Below, in pieces: positions 36,401 through 42,868 of a stretch of DNA of 64,000 nucleotides. The DNA comes from Strigops habroptila. Its lineage: Eukaryota; Chordata; Aves; Psittaciformes; Psittacidae. Every line of letters starts with the position of its first letter. The stretch's first letter is position 1. Location: assembly GCF_004027225.2 (NCBI RefSeq), contig NC_044289.2, positions 3,089,761 through 3,153,760 of the forward strand. Direction: 5' to 3'. The notes below the pieces were generated by a model. That model did no database searches and was not told where the DNA came from. It saw only the letters and a list, made by a program, of their open reading frames with translations. A program made the position numbers and the translations under genes.

Positions 36401-38668
36401 ACTTCCTTGCAAAGAACAGGAAGACAGAGCTTGGAGAACATTCTCCCAACTTGTTCTAAACCCCAACACAGCAGCTTGGAAACCTGTTCTGTTCTCATGC
36501 TTTTCAGGAGCAAGTGAGTTGAGAAACTGAAGCACAAGCTACAATAGCACTGCTGAGGAGCCAACTGCAGGAAAACTGTGAACATCCTGATCAAAAATAG
36601 AACTTAATAAAGAAAAGCACCCAAAACTGCCTCCTACTTCTTTAAAAGTTACATTAAAATGTTTTATATTTAGATCATCTACAAACAAAAAACTGCTTTG
36701 AGGTAAAAGTAGAGAGACATGTAATTTACTAACTTCAAAATCATTCAGGAAGTTGTTATCATTCCCCCTTAGCTTAAGTGATTTAGAAATGAATTCCTAC
36801 AGCAGTTATGAAGCACTGGGAGCCCTCAGTGTCCAAGCTTGAAGTCTTTGGGGCAGCACAGTGATATTGAGATCTATAAAGTAAAACAAACCAACCCCCT
36901 GCAACAAGAAAACCCCATCCCAAATTTGGGCATTATGAGGAGGAGATAACCAGAAGTTTCCTCATCTACTGTCAAAGCCTGGTCACTGCTCCAGCAGTGA
37001 TTTCCAAGAATTAATAAACCCCCCCAATTAAAACATAGGACCACACTGCATTTCTCAAGCAAACTAAAGAGTGAAGGCACCATCCTAACAGATCAGGTTG
37101 ATGCACAACATTGCTACAGGTTTATCTGACTTAAATTGCTGCCGTTGTGGGGGAGTCAGCAAGAGCATAGAAGTGGACAGGCGAGTTGGTGAGACAACAT
37201 GCTGCTTTGCCTGCATGCCCTGTGGAACGCTCCTAAGACAATCCCACTGAAATAACTTCCTTCAAAGGACACTTCATCAGGTTTAATTCATGCAAATGAT
37301 TTGCTTTTTCTTAAGCCTTAGTCAAACTATCTGAGCAAGCAACAGAGTAAGGACAAAAAGGCTGCTAAAAACTCTTTCCCCTCCTCAGCTACAGGAGGAG
37401 GTGTGGACATTCACGCTGACCAAGTCTTCCCTTAGCAATTGCTCAGACTCCTGGTTAATCAAGGAACATCCTGTTGCCTGCACTAGTGAAAACCACTTAA
37501 GAGAGTGGTAACCTATTTGTTTAATTCCATTTCAACCCTCTGAAGATACTTTAGCTCAATAAATCACCACCCGAATGCAAGTTCTTTATCCCACGCTCCA
37601 GTTTCCAGATCTCTGCAGCATTTCACAATTAATCTGTACAATAAATGCCAATTACTCTTCACAAAACGAAATGAATCCTCCATTATCCATGAGCATCTTC
37701 TTAAAAGAGCCAACACAAGCACATGATAGCACAAGCCTTGCTTAGCAAGTTTTCATTTCTTGGTAATTCCCCAGCATCATCAACTGGGAAAGATGACAAA
37801 TTTGAAATAGACCTGGAACAACAGTTTTATGGAAAACCACCAGCATAAAGCCTACCCCATTTCAGAGTTGAAGTGTCTCCTGAGCTCTAATACCATGAGG
37901 TTACCTCTGTCCATCCAATATGCCTTAACGCTGATGCAGCGTTATCACGGCTCCGAGCAAAGCTGCTTTTCAGGGGGAAGCCACAACCTCTATTACCAAC
38001 CAAAGCAACAGGGGAGGCCGGCTCTCTTACAGCATGGCACACGCTTGCCCTACTCCACAGCCTGACAGGGAGACCGAGGATGGGAAGGGGGAACAAGGGG
38101 CACGAAGGCACAGGGGCACCCTTCTGCTCCCCACCACGTGAGGCTGCAGAGGGAGGACCCGGGCCAGGACCGCGGCCGGGCAGCCCAGGCAAGGCTCAGC
38201 TCCAAAGGGGCTCGGCAGCAGGCCCAGCCGGGCTCCTCTCGGCCTCCTAGCTCCAGGGGAGGCCTGACAGCCCCGGCCCGGCGCTCAGCCCCGCCGAGGG
38301 GCCGCCAAACACCCGCTCCCCACCCGGACGGAGCAGGGCCTTGCGGACCGGAGCAGGCGGCTCCGCAGGCCCTGCCCCAGGCCGGGTGCGTGCTGCGGGC
38401 AGGAGGTGCGCCAGGCCTCGGCCAGCGCCGCGGGAGCGCCCCCGCCACGCCGCCCCCCGGGCCCGGTGAGCCCCTCGCCGTGCTCCGCCCCCCCCATCGC
38501 CCGGCCCGGGTGCCGCCGGGCCGCCCCCCGATACCCCCGTACCTGCGTCCCCCGCGTCAGGCCGCAGCCGCTGAGCTGCCCGTGCCGCAGCTGCTGCAGG
38601 ATGTTGGTGGGCGCCGCGCGGGCGCCGCGCCGGGCTCGGCCGGGCCCGGTGCCCCCCGCCGCCGCCAT
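324..38668 (-). CDS. TRPC4AP: TRPC4AP (TRUSS), coding span of exons 1-16, 3' end outside window
   Basis: TRPC4AP is known as a scaffold that binds TRPC4 and TNFR1, and as a substrate receptor of CUL4-DDB1 ubiquitin ligases (for example for MYC). The identification rests on 16 consecutive minus-strand segments resembling the vertebrate protein as I remember it. They include [11 protein letters not shown] near the N terminus, [64 protein letters not shown] and [20 protein letters not shown]. Every segment is bounded by AG and GT, and phases agree at all 15 junctions, giving 624 codons plus one base. The start is the ATG at 38668 in a CpG island, followed by a Gly/Arg/Ala-rich leader. The human protein is about 800 residues, so roughly the last 170 residues lie left of position 1. 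Intron 11 carries a provirus in sense orientation and intron 3 a solo LTR. No frame break is seen in the exons. Confidence 0.95.
1989..2129 (-). CDS. TRPC4AP: TRPC4AP exon 15, residues 542-588
   Basis: 141 bp, phase 0, between TGCCAG and GTAAAT. It encodes [20 protein letters not shown] and ends [11 protein letters not shown]. Confidence 0.94.
2305..2542 (+). mobile_element. CR1 LINE 3' fragment
   Basis: A 3' end with TTAGACATAAGGAAGAAGTT and the terminal AACCATTCTATGATTCTAT. It lies in TRPC4AP intron 14. Confidence 0.92.
2554..2644 (-). CDS. TRPC4AP: TRPC4AP exon 14, residues 511-541
   Basis: 91 bp between TCTCAG and GTAATG. It encodes [20 protein letters not shown] and ends [13 protein letters not shown]1 fragment ends about 12 bp downstream of the donor. 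Confidence 0.94.
2962..3045 (-). CDS. TRPC4AP: TRPC4AP exon 13, residues 483-510
   Basis: 84 bp between CTCTAG and GTGGGT. It encodes [20 protein letters not shown] and KEPAESSF, leaving two bases of an Arg codon. Confidence 0.93.
3611..3754 (+). mobile_element. CR1 LINE 3' fragment
   Basis: The terminal 145 bp of the CR1 3' end, finishing AACCAGTCTGTGATCT. It lies in TRPC4AP intron 12. Confidence 0.88.
4996..5097 (-). CDS. TRPC4AP: TRPC4AP exon 12, residues 449-482
   Basis: 102 bp between CTGTAG and GTGAGT. It encodes [18 protein letters not shown], then [14 protein letters not shown], leaving two bases of an Arg codon. Confidence 0.94.
6292..6869 (-). repeat. 3' LTR of the provirus
   Basis: 578 bp, colinear with the 5' LTR at an offset of 6020. 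The TATATAAA box is at 6610-6603. It differs from the 5' LTR at 6312, 6836 and 6839 only. It is flanked on the outer side by GTCAC. Confidence 0.95.
6870..6887 (-). other. Polypurine tract next to the 3' LTR
   Basis: On the minus strand the bases before the 3' LTR read GGAATAAGGGGTGGATAC, a purine-rich run in the place where plus-strand priming occurs. The last three bases are not pure purine. Confidence 0.5.
6888..7297 (-). other. Provirus 3' region without recognisable gene
   Basis: About 410 bp between the integrase stop and the purine tract. It holds a TA/CA microsatellite (6945-6983) and only short frames with no recognised protein. No env is present, as is usual for ERV-L-type elements. 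Confidence 0.6.
6945..6983. repeat. TA/CA microsatellite in the provirus
   Basis: Alternating ATATAC/CACACC dinucleotides over about 40 bp. Confidence 0.85.
7298..10482 (-). pseudogene. pol: Provirus pro-pol with one frame break between RNase H and integrase
   Basis: This is the replication polyprotein of the retroelement. It is in the same frame as gag and is reached only past the amber codon at 10485-10483. The aspartic protease has DTGAQC near 10372. The reverse transcriptase has [20 protein letters not shown] and YIDDIIVWG near 9550. RNase H retains the acids in [17 protein letters not shown] and YTDSWM. Near 8405, in a short G run (minus strand), the frame shifts by one base and continues with the RNase H tail and integrase to TGA at 7300-7298. 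Integrase keeps the H-x4-H-x28-C-x2-C zinc site and the three DD35E acids ([20 protein letters not shown]). The break would prevent integrase expression from this copy unless bypassed. Confidence 0.92.
10455..10485 (-). promoter_or_regulatory. Gag-pol amber codon with downstream hairpin (candidate readthrough site)
   Basis: The UAG at 10485-10483 separates two frames in the same register. Ten nt downstream a perfect 6-bp hairpin can form (CCTCCA, loop GCCAGG, TGGAGG; 10472-10455). The layout resembles the gammaretroviral UAG readthrough signal. The function is inferred. Confidence 0.55.
10483..12237 (-). CDS. gag: Provirus gag open frame, no AUG at its 5' end
   Basis: This is the structural precursor of the retroelement, which would assemble the particle. 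The frame is open from just after a TGA at 12240-12238, inside the tRNA copy, to TAG at 10485-10483. The first 130 or so residues are the Thr/Pro/Ala 27-residue repeats. A basic segment ([16 protein letters not shown]), an eight-Glu run (about 11470) and a mostly helical capsid-like part follow, with [30 protein letters not shown] and [20 protein letters not shown]. No CCHC zinc knuckle is visible. The first in-frame AUG is at 11853, inside the repeats, and the next is at 11619, just before the basic segment. The real initiation site is therefore unclear. Confidence 0.8.
   Translation of the reverse strand, partial: ASRAQNHTATQTLTTTVNTATPSTAATSTPVTSTTATQTLTTTDNATTPTSNTAVTPTPVTSTTATQTPTATDNVATPSTAATPTPVTSTVATQTPTATDNIATPSTTATPTPVTCTVAIQTPTATDNMATPSTAATPTPVTSTVATQTPTATDNAAVGVTQLPSTTAAPTPAIDIATTPILVADTAATPTTVTNTAAKPNVQFVTMSVAPVSKSKRKAQRATREAKKDEDPVPLLYATAPEQELLLRGSEEEEEEEEVTSRPRTSTELRNMRKDFTRLPGEHIVTWLLRCWDNGADGHELEGREAKQLGSLAKEGGIDKAIAREKRALSLWRRLLAAVKERFPYKDDITNRSANWTTIEKGIQSLRESAIIEMIYRRPDSRNTSVDPDEVECTRPMWRKLTRSAPSSYAHTLASMTWNDGVSPTVDFLIRQLREFEDNLTPSIISAVEKLSQEFKQLRDDLSDLSSSPRVPTHVSAINRRRPTARERKYTRYTPRATLWFYLRDHGEDMRKWDGKPTSALEQRVRELKRRTMVKDDPPRKAAAPVSGEQFPRWSERADFTPAPVIRNTNPFLQDRSGEFCDHY
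11766..12211 (-). repeat. 81-bp tandem repeat forming the gag N-terminal region
   Basis: The motif TTGCTGTCGG (plus strand) recurs at 11781, 11862, 11943 and 12024, exactly 81 bp apart. Related units start at 12111 (87-bp step) and 12192 (81 bp). Each unit is 27 codons of Thr/Pro/Ala-rich sequence such as [19 protein letters not shown]. The array starts immediately inside the inverted U5 copy. Confidence 0.9.
12227..12302 (+). pseudogene. Complete tRNA-Lys(CUU)-CCA copy embedded in the provirus leader
   Basis: 73 nt fold as a perfect cloverleaf. The acceptor GCCCGGC pairs with GTTGGGC, the D stem GCTC with GAGC, the anticodon stem TGGGA with TCCCA around loop CTCTTAA (anticodon CTT), and the T stem GTGGG with CCCAC. 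The discriminator is G, followed by CCA at 12300-12302. The body matches vertebrate tRNA-Lys(CUU) as I remember it, except A58 is T (12284). Eukaryotic tRNA genes do not encode CCA, so this derives from a mature tRNA. It lies antisense to the provirus, exactly at the primer-binding site. Confidence 0.9.
12285..12302 (-). other. Primer-binding site for tRNA-Lys (Lys1,2 type)
   Basis: On the minus strand it reads TGGCGCCCAACGTGGGGC, the known 18-nt site complementary to the 3' end of tRNA-Lys1,2. It lies 9 bases (12303-12311) from the 5' LTR end, with complementarity continuing through the rest of the tRNA. Confidence 0.93.
12312..12889 (-). repeat. 5' LTR of the provirus
   Basis: It begins TGTCCTGGG and ends ACCACGACA on the minus strand (TG...CA). 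A TATATAAA box lies at 12630-12623 in the middle of the LTR. The U5 side contains a G-rich tract (plus-strand C8 and C6 runs at 12366-12381). It is identical to the 3' LTR except at three positions (12332, 12856 and 12859). Confidence 0.95.
13912..13970 (-). CDS. TRPC4AP: TRPC4AP exon 11, residues 430-448
   Basis: A 59-bp exon between TTTTAG and GTGAGT encoding [19 protein letters not shown] plus two bases of the next Glu codon. It is the last exon before the provirus-bearing intron 11. Confidence 0.92.
14542..14673 (-). CDS. TRPC4AP: TRPC4AP exon 10, residues 386-429
   Basis: 132 bp, phase 0, acceptor TTCCAG and donor GTGAGT. It encodes [20 protein letters not shown] and [11 protein letters not shown] with little apparent change from mammals. 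Confidence 0.95.
16543..16685 (-). CDS. TRPC4AP: TRPC4AP exon 9, residues 338-385
   Basis: 143 bp between GTTCAG and GTGAGC. It starts with the acidic linker [12 protein letters not shown], then the conserved [20 protein letters not shown] and GRQRNQ. It ends in phase 0. Confidence 0.92.
17153..17213 (+). mobile_element. CR1 LINE 3' terminal fragment
   Basis: Only the last 60 bp, ending CCAACCCAAACCATTCTATG. It lies in TRPC4AP intron 8. Confidence 0.85.
17584..17862 (-). mobile_element. CR1 LINE 3' fragment
   Basis: The reverse-oriented 3' end, starting CAGAATCCCAGACTGGTTTG on the plus strand. It lies in TRPC4AP intron 8, 370 bp from the oppositely oriented copy. Confidence 0.9.
18618..18812 (-). 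CDS. TRPC4AP: TRPC4AP exon 8, residues 273-337
   Basis: 195 bp between TTTCAG and GTATCT. It encodes [20 protein letters not shown], then the [13 protein letters not shown] block and [15 protein letters not shown]. It ends in an acidic/Ser-rich linker that is variable between vertebrates. Confidence 0.93.
20728..20929 (-). CDS. TRPC4AP: TRPC4AP exon 7, residues 206-272
   Basis: 202 bp between CTCCAG and GTAATT, leaving one base. It contains [18 protein letters not shown] and [15 protein letters not shown], among the most conserved parts of the protein. Confidence 0.94.
20996..21124 (+). mobile_element. CR1 LINE internal 3'-region fragment
   Basis: It contains CTCAGGGGCTATAGCACCTC and GGCTGTTCAGCCTGGGGAAG, from a part of CR1 further from the 3' tail. 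It lies in the short TRPC4AP intron 6. Confidence 0.85.
21419..21547 (-). CDS. TRPC4AP: TRPC4AP exon 6, residues 163-205
   Basis: 129 bp between CTCTAG and GTTAGT, phase 0. It encodes [20 protein letters not shown] and then a segment ending [11 protein letters not shown]. The donor is non-consensus at +3 but standard GT. Confidence 0.93.
22755..22813. repeat. Direct repeat in TRPC4AP intron 5
   Basis: AGCACCATCACTGAACRAGA occurs twice, 36 bp apart. Confidence 0.8.
23083..23138 (-). CDS. TRPC4AP: TRPC4AP exon 5, residues 144-162
   Basis: 56 bp between TTGCAG and GTAAGT. With the base carried from exon 4 it encodes [19 protein letters not shown], strongly conserved, and ends in phase 0. Confidence 0.92.
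24205..24260. repeat. Short duplication beside TRPC4AP exon 4
   Basis: ATAGATAAATTACTACTTAC occurs twice in tandem, separated by TACTTAAA, placing extra splice-donor-like GTAAGT motifs on the minus strand. Confidence 0.8.
24274..24331 (-). CDS. TRPC4AP: TRPC4AP exon 4, residues 125-143
   Basis: A 58-bp exon, [14 protein letters not shown] followed by a Lys-rich end (KKKQK), leaving one base for the next codon. Acceptor CTACAG. The donor GTAAGT is followed within 60 bp by two more GTAAGT motifs in a duplicated stretch. Confidence 0.9.
25252..25810 (+). mobile_element. Solo LTR related to the provirus LTR, with AAAGA target-site duplication
   Basis: The LTR runs 25257-25805 on the plus strand, beginning TGTTCTGGGTTCAGCTG and ending AAACCACAACG. 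AAAGA is duplicated at 25252-25256 and 25806-25810. It shares long stretches with the provirus LTR read on its sense strand, for example CAAAGGGGTATTCCATACCA and AGTCTCATGCT, but is clearly more diverged. It lacks the TATATAAA box, reading AGTATAGAAAC in its place. It lies in TRPC4AP intron 3, antisense to the gene. Confidence 0.9.
25827..25990 (-). mobile_element. CR1 LINE 3' fragment
   Basis: It starts ATAGAATCCCAGACTGG on the plus strand and ends in CAGCTTCTCTGGGCAACC. It follows the solo LTR by about 20 bp. Confidence 0.88.
27250..27366 (-). CDS. TRPC4AP: TRPC4AP exon 3, residues 86-124
   Basis: 117 bp, phase 0, acceptor ATACAG and donor GTGAGT. It encodes [14 protein letters not shown] and ends [12 protein letters not shown], a close match to the family. 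Confidence 0.92.
27604..27732 (-). CDS. TRPC4AP: TRPC4AP exon 2, residues 43-85
   Basis: 129 bp, phase 0 at both ends, between TTGCAG and GTACTG. It encodes the highly conserved stretch [12 protein letters not shown] followed by [20 protein letters not shown]. Confidence 0.93.
28952..29530 (-). mobile_element. CR1 LINE 3' fragment, long
   Basis: About 580 bp from the 3' tail (AATCATAGAATGGTTTGGG on plus) to CAGAGGGGCAGGATCACCTC. It lies in TRPC4AP intron 1. The 199-codon plus-strand frame across it is CR1 noncoding sequence. Confidence 0.9.
31777..32375 (-). mobile_element. CR1 LINE 3' fragment, long
   Basis: It runs from AATCACAGACTGGTTTGGG to CGGGGGTGCAGCCCAGCACA. It is almost the same subfamily and extent as the copy at 38948. 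Confidence 0.9.
34599..34677 (-). mobile_element. CR1 LINE 3' terminal fragment
   Basis: About 80 bp of the tail, with GACTGGTTTGGGTTGGAAGG and CCAACCCCCTGCCATGGGCA. Confidence 0.88.
36149..36259 (+). mobile_element. CR1 LINE 3' terminal fragment
   Basis: 110 bp ending CCAACCCAAAACACTCTACG. It lies in TRPC4AP intron 1. Confidence 0.88.
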
Positions 38669-38830
38669 GGCCGCCGCGGTGCTCGGGCGCACACAAACAT
38701 GAAGCGTGTCCCCCCCCACCGGGAGGCGCTTTGTGCGGGGCGGGCGCAGGGACCCAGCAGCGCCCCCGCCCCGGCAGAGCCCTGCGAGCCGCGGGGGGTG
38801 CTGGGAAATGTAGTCCAGTGAGGGCGCGGA
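38160..38830 (-). promoter_or_regulatory. CpG-island promoter of TRPC4AP with ZNF143-type element
   Basis: A very GC- and CpG-rich block surrounds the exon 1 ATG. At 38799-38814 the minus strand reads ACTACATTTCCCAGCA, which fits the ACTACA..TCCCA motif bound by ZNF143/THAP11 at housekeeping promoters. It lies about 130 bp upstream of the ATG. No TATA box is evident. Confidence 0.7.
38543..38668 (-). CDS. TRPC4AP: TRPC4AP exon 1, residues 1-42
   Basis: It begins at ATG 38668 in a GC-rich context and ends before a GTACGG donor in phase 0. The first 20 residues are Ala/Gly/Arg-rich low complexity. The conserved part, [14 protein letters not shown], starts at about residue 21. There is no in-frame stop upstream in the CpG island, so a longer N terminus cannot be ruled out from the frame alone. 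Confidence 0.85.
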
Positions 38831-38947
38831 GCATGGCGGGGGGGGGGGGAGCATAGGGGGAGCAGGGCGGTATGAAGGTCTCCGGGGGGTAAATAAACTC
38901 CAACAGGAGACACAGCACCCGGCAAACACACACTGCGGAGCTCGGTC

Positions 38948-39556
38948 ATCGAATCCCAGAGTGGTTTGGGTTGGAAGGGACCTCAGAGCTCATCTAGTCC
39001 CAACCCCCTGCCACAGGCAGGGACACCTTCCACTAGGGCAGGTTGCTCCAAGCCCCTGTATCCAACTTGGCCTTGAACACTGCCAGGGATGGGGCAGCCA
39101 CAGCTTCTCTGGGCACCCTGTGCAGCGCCTCAGCACCCTCACAGGGAAGAACTTCTGCCTAAGAGCTCATCTCAGCCTCCCCTCTGGCAGATTAAAGCCA
39201 TTCCCCTTGTCCTGTCCTTACAGGCCCTTGCCCAAAGCCCCTCTACCAGGTTTCCTGGAGCCCCTTTAGGCACTGGAGCTGCTCTAAGGTCTCCCCTTCA
39301 GGAGCCTTCTCTTCTCCAGGCTGCCCCAGCCCAGCTCTCTCAGCCTGGCTCCAGAGCAGAGCTGCTCCAGCCCTCGCAGCAGCTCCGGGGCCTCCTCTGG
39401 CCTCGCTCCAGCAGCTCCACGTCCCTCTTGTGCTGTTGCCCCAGAGCTGGATCAGGACTGCAGGGGGGGTCTCCCCAGAGCGCAGCAGAGGGGCAGAATC
39501 CGCTCGCTGACCTGCTGCTCACGCTCCGGGGGTGCAGCCCAGCACATGGGGGGGGG
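38948..39556 (-). mobile_element. CR1 LINE 3' fragment, long
   Basis: It starts about 130 bp upstream of the ZNF143-type element of the TRPC4AP promoter and runs to GGGGGTGCAGCCCAGCACAT. It fills much of the proximal TRPC4AP-EDEM2 spacer. Confidence 0.92.
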
Positions 39557-41927
39557 TCTGGGCTGCAAGTTCTTGACTGATGTACAGGCAGCAGCTGCCA
39601 GGGACCCAAGAGGTGATGATGGTCCCAGAGACACGATGGTCACCAGCAGCCACTCTCCTCCCTCACTGCTGCTGGCTGTCTCTAGAGGCTTAGGGCTGCT
39701 CTTGCCAGCCCAGCTCTGCTGCTCAGTGAGACAACAGGGATCATACAACATGGGCACCCAAAATCACTTAAAATGCAGACCTTGATTTATATTCCATTTT
39801 CATTTCCCTTTTTCGTACAAGGGATAGCAGAAGTTGATAATGACACTAGTGATTAACATGATGCTTTAGAGCACCCTCTAACCTGTGCTGCTGCGATGGC
39901 TCCCAGGTGATGATGTATTTGAAAGTTTTACAGCATCACGTCTTCTAGCCCTTCTCCCTACCATGAATAACGCGTGGGCCTGATGATGATCACAGTTTTA
40001 ATTGTAAAAAGCAAGATGTGCTAATGGATACTTGCTGTTTGGATAAATTGCTGTTCACAGAGAGCCACTAAGCACTGCAGTTGAAGAAATGCACACATGG
40101 CAATCTGTTCACTTGCCTGTTCATGCTGCCTCAGACACAAAGGGCTGCTCTCAGTCCCTTCTGCTAGGGCTTCTCCTGTCACGCTTTCCCCTTCTCCCTC
40201 AGCTTTTTGGTATGTTTTTTTGCCATTGCCAGCAATTCATACAAAGGTCTGACTTTTTCTTCTTTTTCCTTTGTTAGCTCCATTAAAATAGTATTTCACA
40301 AGATGTTGGTTTGAACTTTCACCAACCCACAGCCGCTCCAAATCCCAACAATTGCTTTTGAAATCCCTCAGAAAATCTGGCCTGAAGTTTTGGGCTTTGC
40401 AGGCTGAGGGTGGAGAAAACCACCACAGTTATAAGTATGGCATCAACAGTACATGCTAAATTTGGGTTCTGTCTTCTATCTTTCACCACCCAAGCAAAGG
40501 CCATGGTTTCCTTCCAGTCTCTGAAAGATGCCACAAGTATGCACTGGAGGTGGGACCTCGTGAGCGCTGACCTGCCTCATTTGGAAGCCATTCAAAGCTG
40601 CCACCACTCATCTGTGTTTAACACGCACCTCATCTTGGGTTCCTGACAAAACTCCTCTACATTCTGTTAACATGACACAGTCAGGTTTCCTTTTAAAGAA
40701 AAGGCTTACTAAGGATCCTAAGAAATCATCTCACAGTTCTTTTTGTTAAAAGAAAGTCTTAGTAAGATGGTAGTAGGTCCCAAATAGTGGAACAAACCAA
40801 AATTAAGGCTGCATTATTACTTACAGTAGGACAGTAGCTGTGGAGAGATGAGTTCTTTCAACTCCAACCGTGCTAAGGATAGGTCTTACCTCCTAAGGCC
40901 CCTTGGTTCTGCTACTGACTACAGCTTGTTTGTGCCTGCTCCAACTCCTCACTTCCCAGCAGGCTTGAAGAAATTCCATCACTCTTCTGCCCCCCTTTTT
41001 TTTCCGCTCTTTAGAAAGAAAACCTCTTTGTAACAGCAGTGGTTTCTCTCGGATCCTTGCATACATCTGTCAAAAAGACACTGATAACACATTTAAAGGT
41101 TTGGATTTGTCAGGTCAGCTGAAGTCCAAGAGGTTTCATGCATTTCACCTCTTAAGACAAAGGTTTCCATTAAAGGAAGCATCACAGCAGCTCTCTCACT
41201 GCCTGCTGCAGAGCTTATGAACATGTTCAGCTGCCTCCTGCACCAAAGGGAGAGCTGCACTTCAGTCTGAACCTTCCGTCCCACCCTTACGCATGCCACG
41301 CATACAGCGGATCCACCCTGAGGCCAACTTCACCCACTGAGCTGGCTGATGTGGAGTTATGCAAGTGAGGCCCTAAGGAAGTTTAAAAGAGGAAGGAAAT
41401 GGGGAAATGTCGTAGGAAAAGTGTGTTAGATTCTGTAAGAAGGAAGCAAGCTCCACTACAGAGTAAACCAAACCTCTGCTAGTCCACACTCCACCCCAGT
41501 TTGCAGATGACGCTACCTGGACATTTATTAAACCAGTTTCAGGGAGGTAGTACTGACCCACACTGGTTCTAGACATGGAAAAACCAAGAACTTTGCTATG
41601 TTGCAAGTTGCTTTCCTTCCCCCCCTCCCCAGCATCCTTCAGCTTGACAGACAGGCACCACCTCAAACCCAACAAATTTTCTCAATTGGTCATCAATCTC
41701 TCAGGTAAAACACGTACTCCTTAAGAGGTCAAAGATAAAAGGTGGAGCACATCACAGAAGAGACTTAGAGGCTCAGAGGTGAAGATGCAGCTCGTGATCT
41801 CAGCTTTTCCCCTTACGACAGGAAACTGCTCAGGCTCATTTTTATAGAGCAAAGTAAGCTGTGGACTCTGCGTAAGCCTGTAAAACCACAAACCAAACTC
41901 ACAATGGAATAATCGTAGACTATATCT

Positions 41928-42152
41928 AATCCCCTCCCTGACCTGCTGCTCACGCTCTGGCGGTGCAGCCCAGTACACAGGGGGGTTCTGGGCTCAAGCA
42001 CATGCTGAAACCGGGTCACGGGGAGCTCCTCCTCACCCAACACCCCCAAGTCCTTCTCCTCAGGGCTGCTCCATCCAGTCTCCCCAGCCTGTGTTTGTGC
42101 TGGGGATTGCCCCGACCCAGGGGCAGGACCTTGCACTTGGCCTCGTTGAACT
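41928..42152 (-). mobile_element. CR1 LINE internal fragment
   Basis: It contains CCCTGACCTGCTGCTCACGC, then TTGCCCCGACCCAGGGGCAG and CTTGCACTTGGCCTCGTTGA, a CR1 part upstream of the 3' tail. It lies just downstream of EDEM2. Confidence 0.85.
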
Positions 42153-42242
42153 ATAACTTGCTATTCAGGCAACCCATTGGTTTGAGAGAGGCAGTAACAG
42201 CTGCATATCTGAATCACATTTGATGAATGAGCAGTAGCAGAA

Positions 42243-42248
42243 TTTAAT
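42243..42248 (-). terminator. Candidate EDEM2 poly(A) signal ATTAAA
   Basis: This is the first near-canonical poly(A) hexamer downstream of the EDEM2 stop, about 130 bp away. A canonical AATAAA lies further downstream at 41524-41529, about 850 bp from the stop. Either or both may be used; the sequence does not decide. Confidence 0.3.
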
Positions 42249-42376
42249 GGGAAGCTGCTTCACTTCATAATACAATTCACATTGTGAGGAACGACACTTT
42301 CCATTATGAAAGTAAAACAATATATTCCCAGAGTCTGACTCAAGTTCAATAATTTAAATTGATGAGGAAAACAGAA

Positions 42377-42868
42377 TCAGGTGTTATCCAGGAAGACCTG
42401 TCCCAGTACTGCAAGCTTAGAGTTAAAAGACTGACTGGGGCAACTCAGGAGGGAGTGTGAGCTCTTCTTGGAGTTCCTCTTCTCTCCACCTTTCTCTGAT
42501 GAAGCATCTTCAGGGTCTTTTGCACCTTTCCCTTCACCATGGTTGGAAGTTCTTTTTAAAGTAAATTTCTTGGGTTTCTTCAGTGAGTAGAATTCCCGCA
42601 TCAAATCTTCCACCTCCCACTGCTCTTCCTTACGCTTCCTACAGCAGTGCAGGGCAGCAGGGTCGATGGGATGAGCTTCGGTGTTGAAGACGTATCCTCC
42701 AGCATTCAAGATGCATTCCCCGTATGGAGTAATCACCACATCAAAGTCTGAGCCATCATTGTGAATGAAGTTGTCTGGATCAAAGAGCAGGTACAAGTAT
42801 TTTATTGTTTCAGCCAAAAAGAAGGATTCCATGCGATTATCCAGCCTGTGATCCCGCAAGTCTTTGAT
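42377..42868 (-). CDS. EDEM2: EDEM2 exon 11 (terminal), residues 417-579 and stop
   Basis: 492 bp from acceptor CTGTAG to TGA at 42379-42377. It encodes [20 protein letters not shown], the NTEAHPID motif and [16 protein letters not shown]. The Lys/Ser/Glu-rich tail diverges from mammals but keeps LLSCPSQ and ends LGQVFLDNT. Confidence 0.95.
   Translation of the reverse strand: MKDLRDHRLDNRMESFFLAETIKYLYLLFDPDNFIHNDGSDFDVVITPYGECILNAGGYVFNTEAHPIDPAALHCCRKRKEEQWEVEDLMREFYSLKKPKKFTLKRTSNHGEGKGAKDPEDASSEKGGEKRNSKKSSHSLLSCPSQSFNSKLAVLGQVFLDNT

Larger units (their letters stand above)
27733..38542 (-). other. TRPC4AP intron 1
   Basis: 10.8 kb. It contains four CR1 fragments. The remaining unique sequence carries only short chance frames, and I recognise no nested gene or structured RNA. 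Confidence 0.75.
39557..42376. other. TRPC4AP-EDEM2 intergenic spacer and EDEM2 3' region
   Basis: AT-balanced unique sequence with one CR1 piece (41928-42152). The EDEM2 3' UTR probably occupies the rightmost part. No other gene is seen. Confidence 0.7.

Noticed and set aside
38050..38933. Several 130-228-codon frames on both strands
   Set aside because: They are GC-rich open frames across the TRPC4AP CpG island with no recognisable protein. Only the 42-codon exon 1 is supported.
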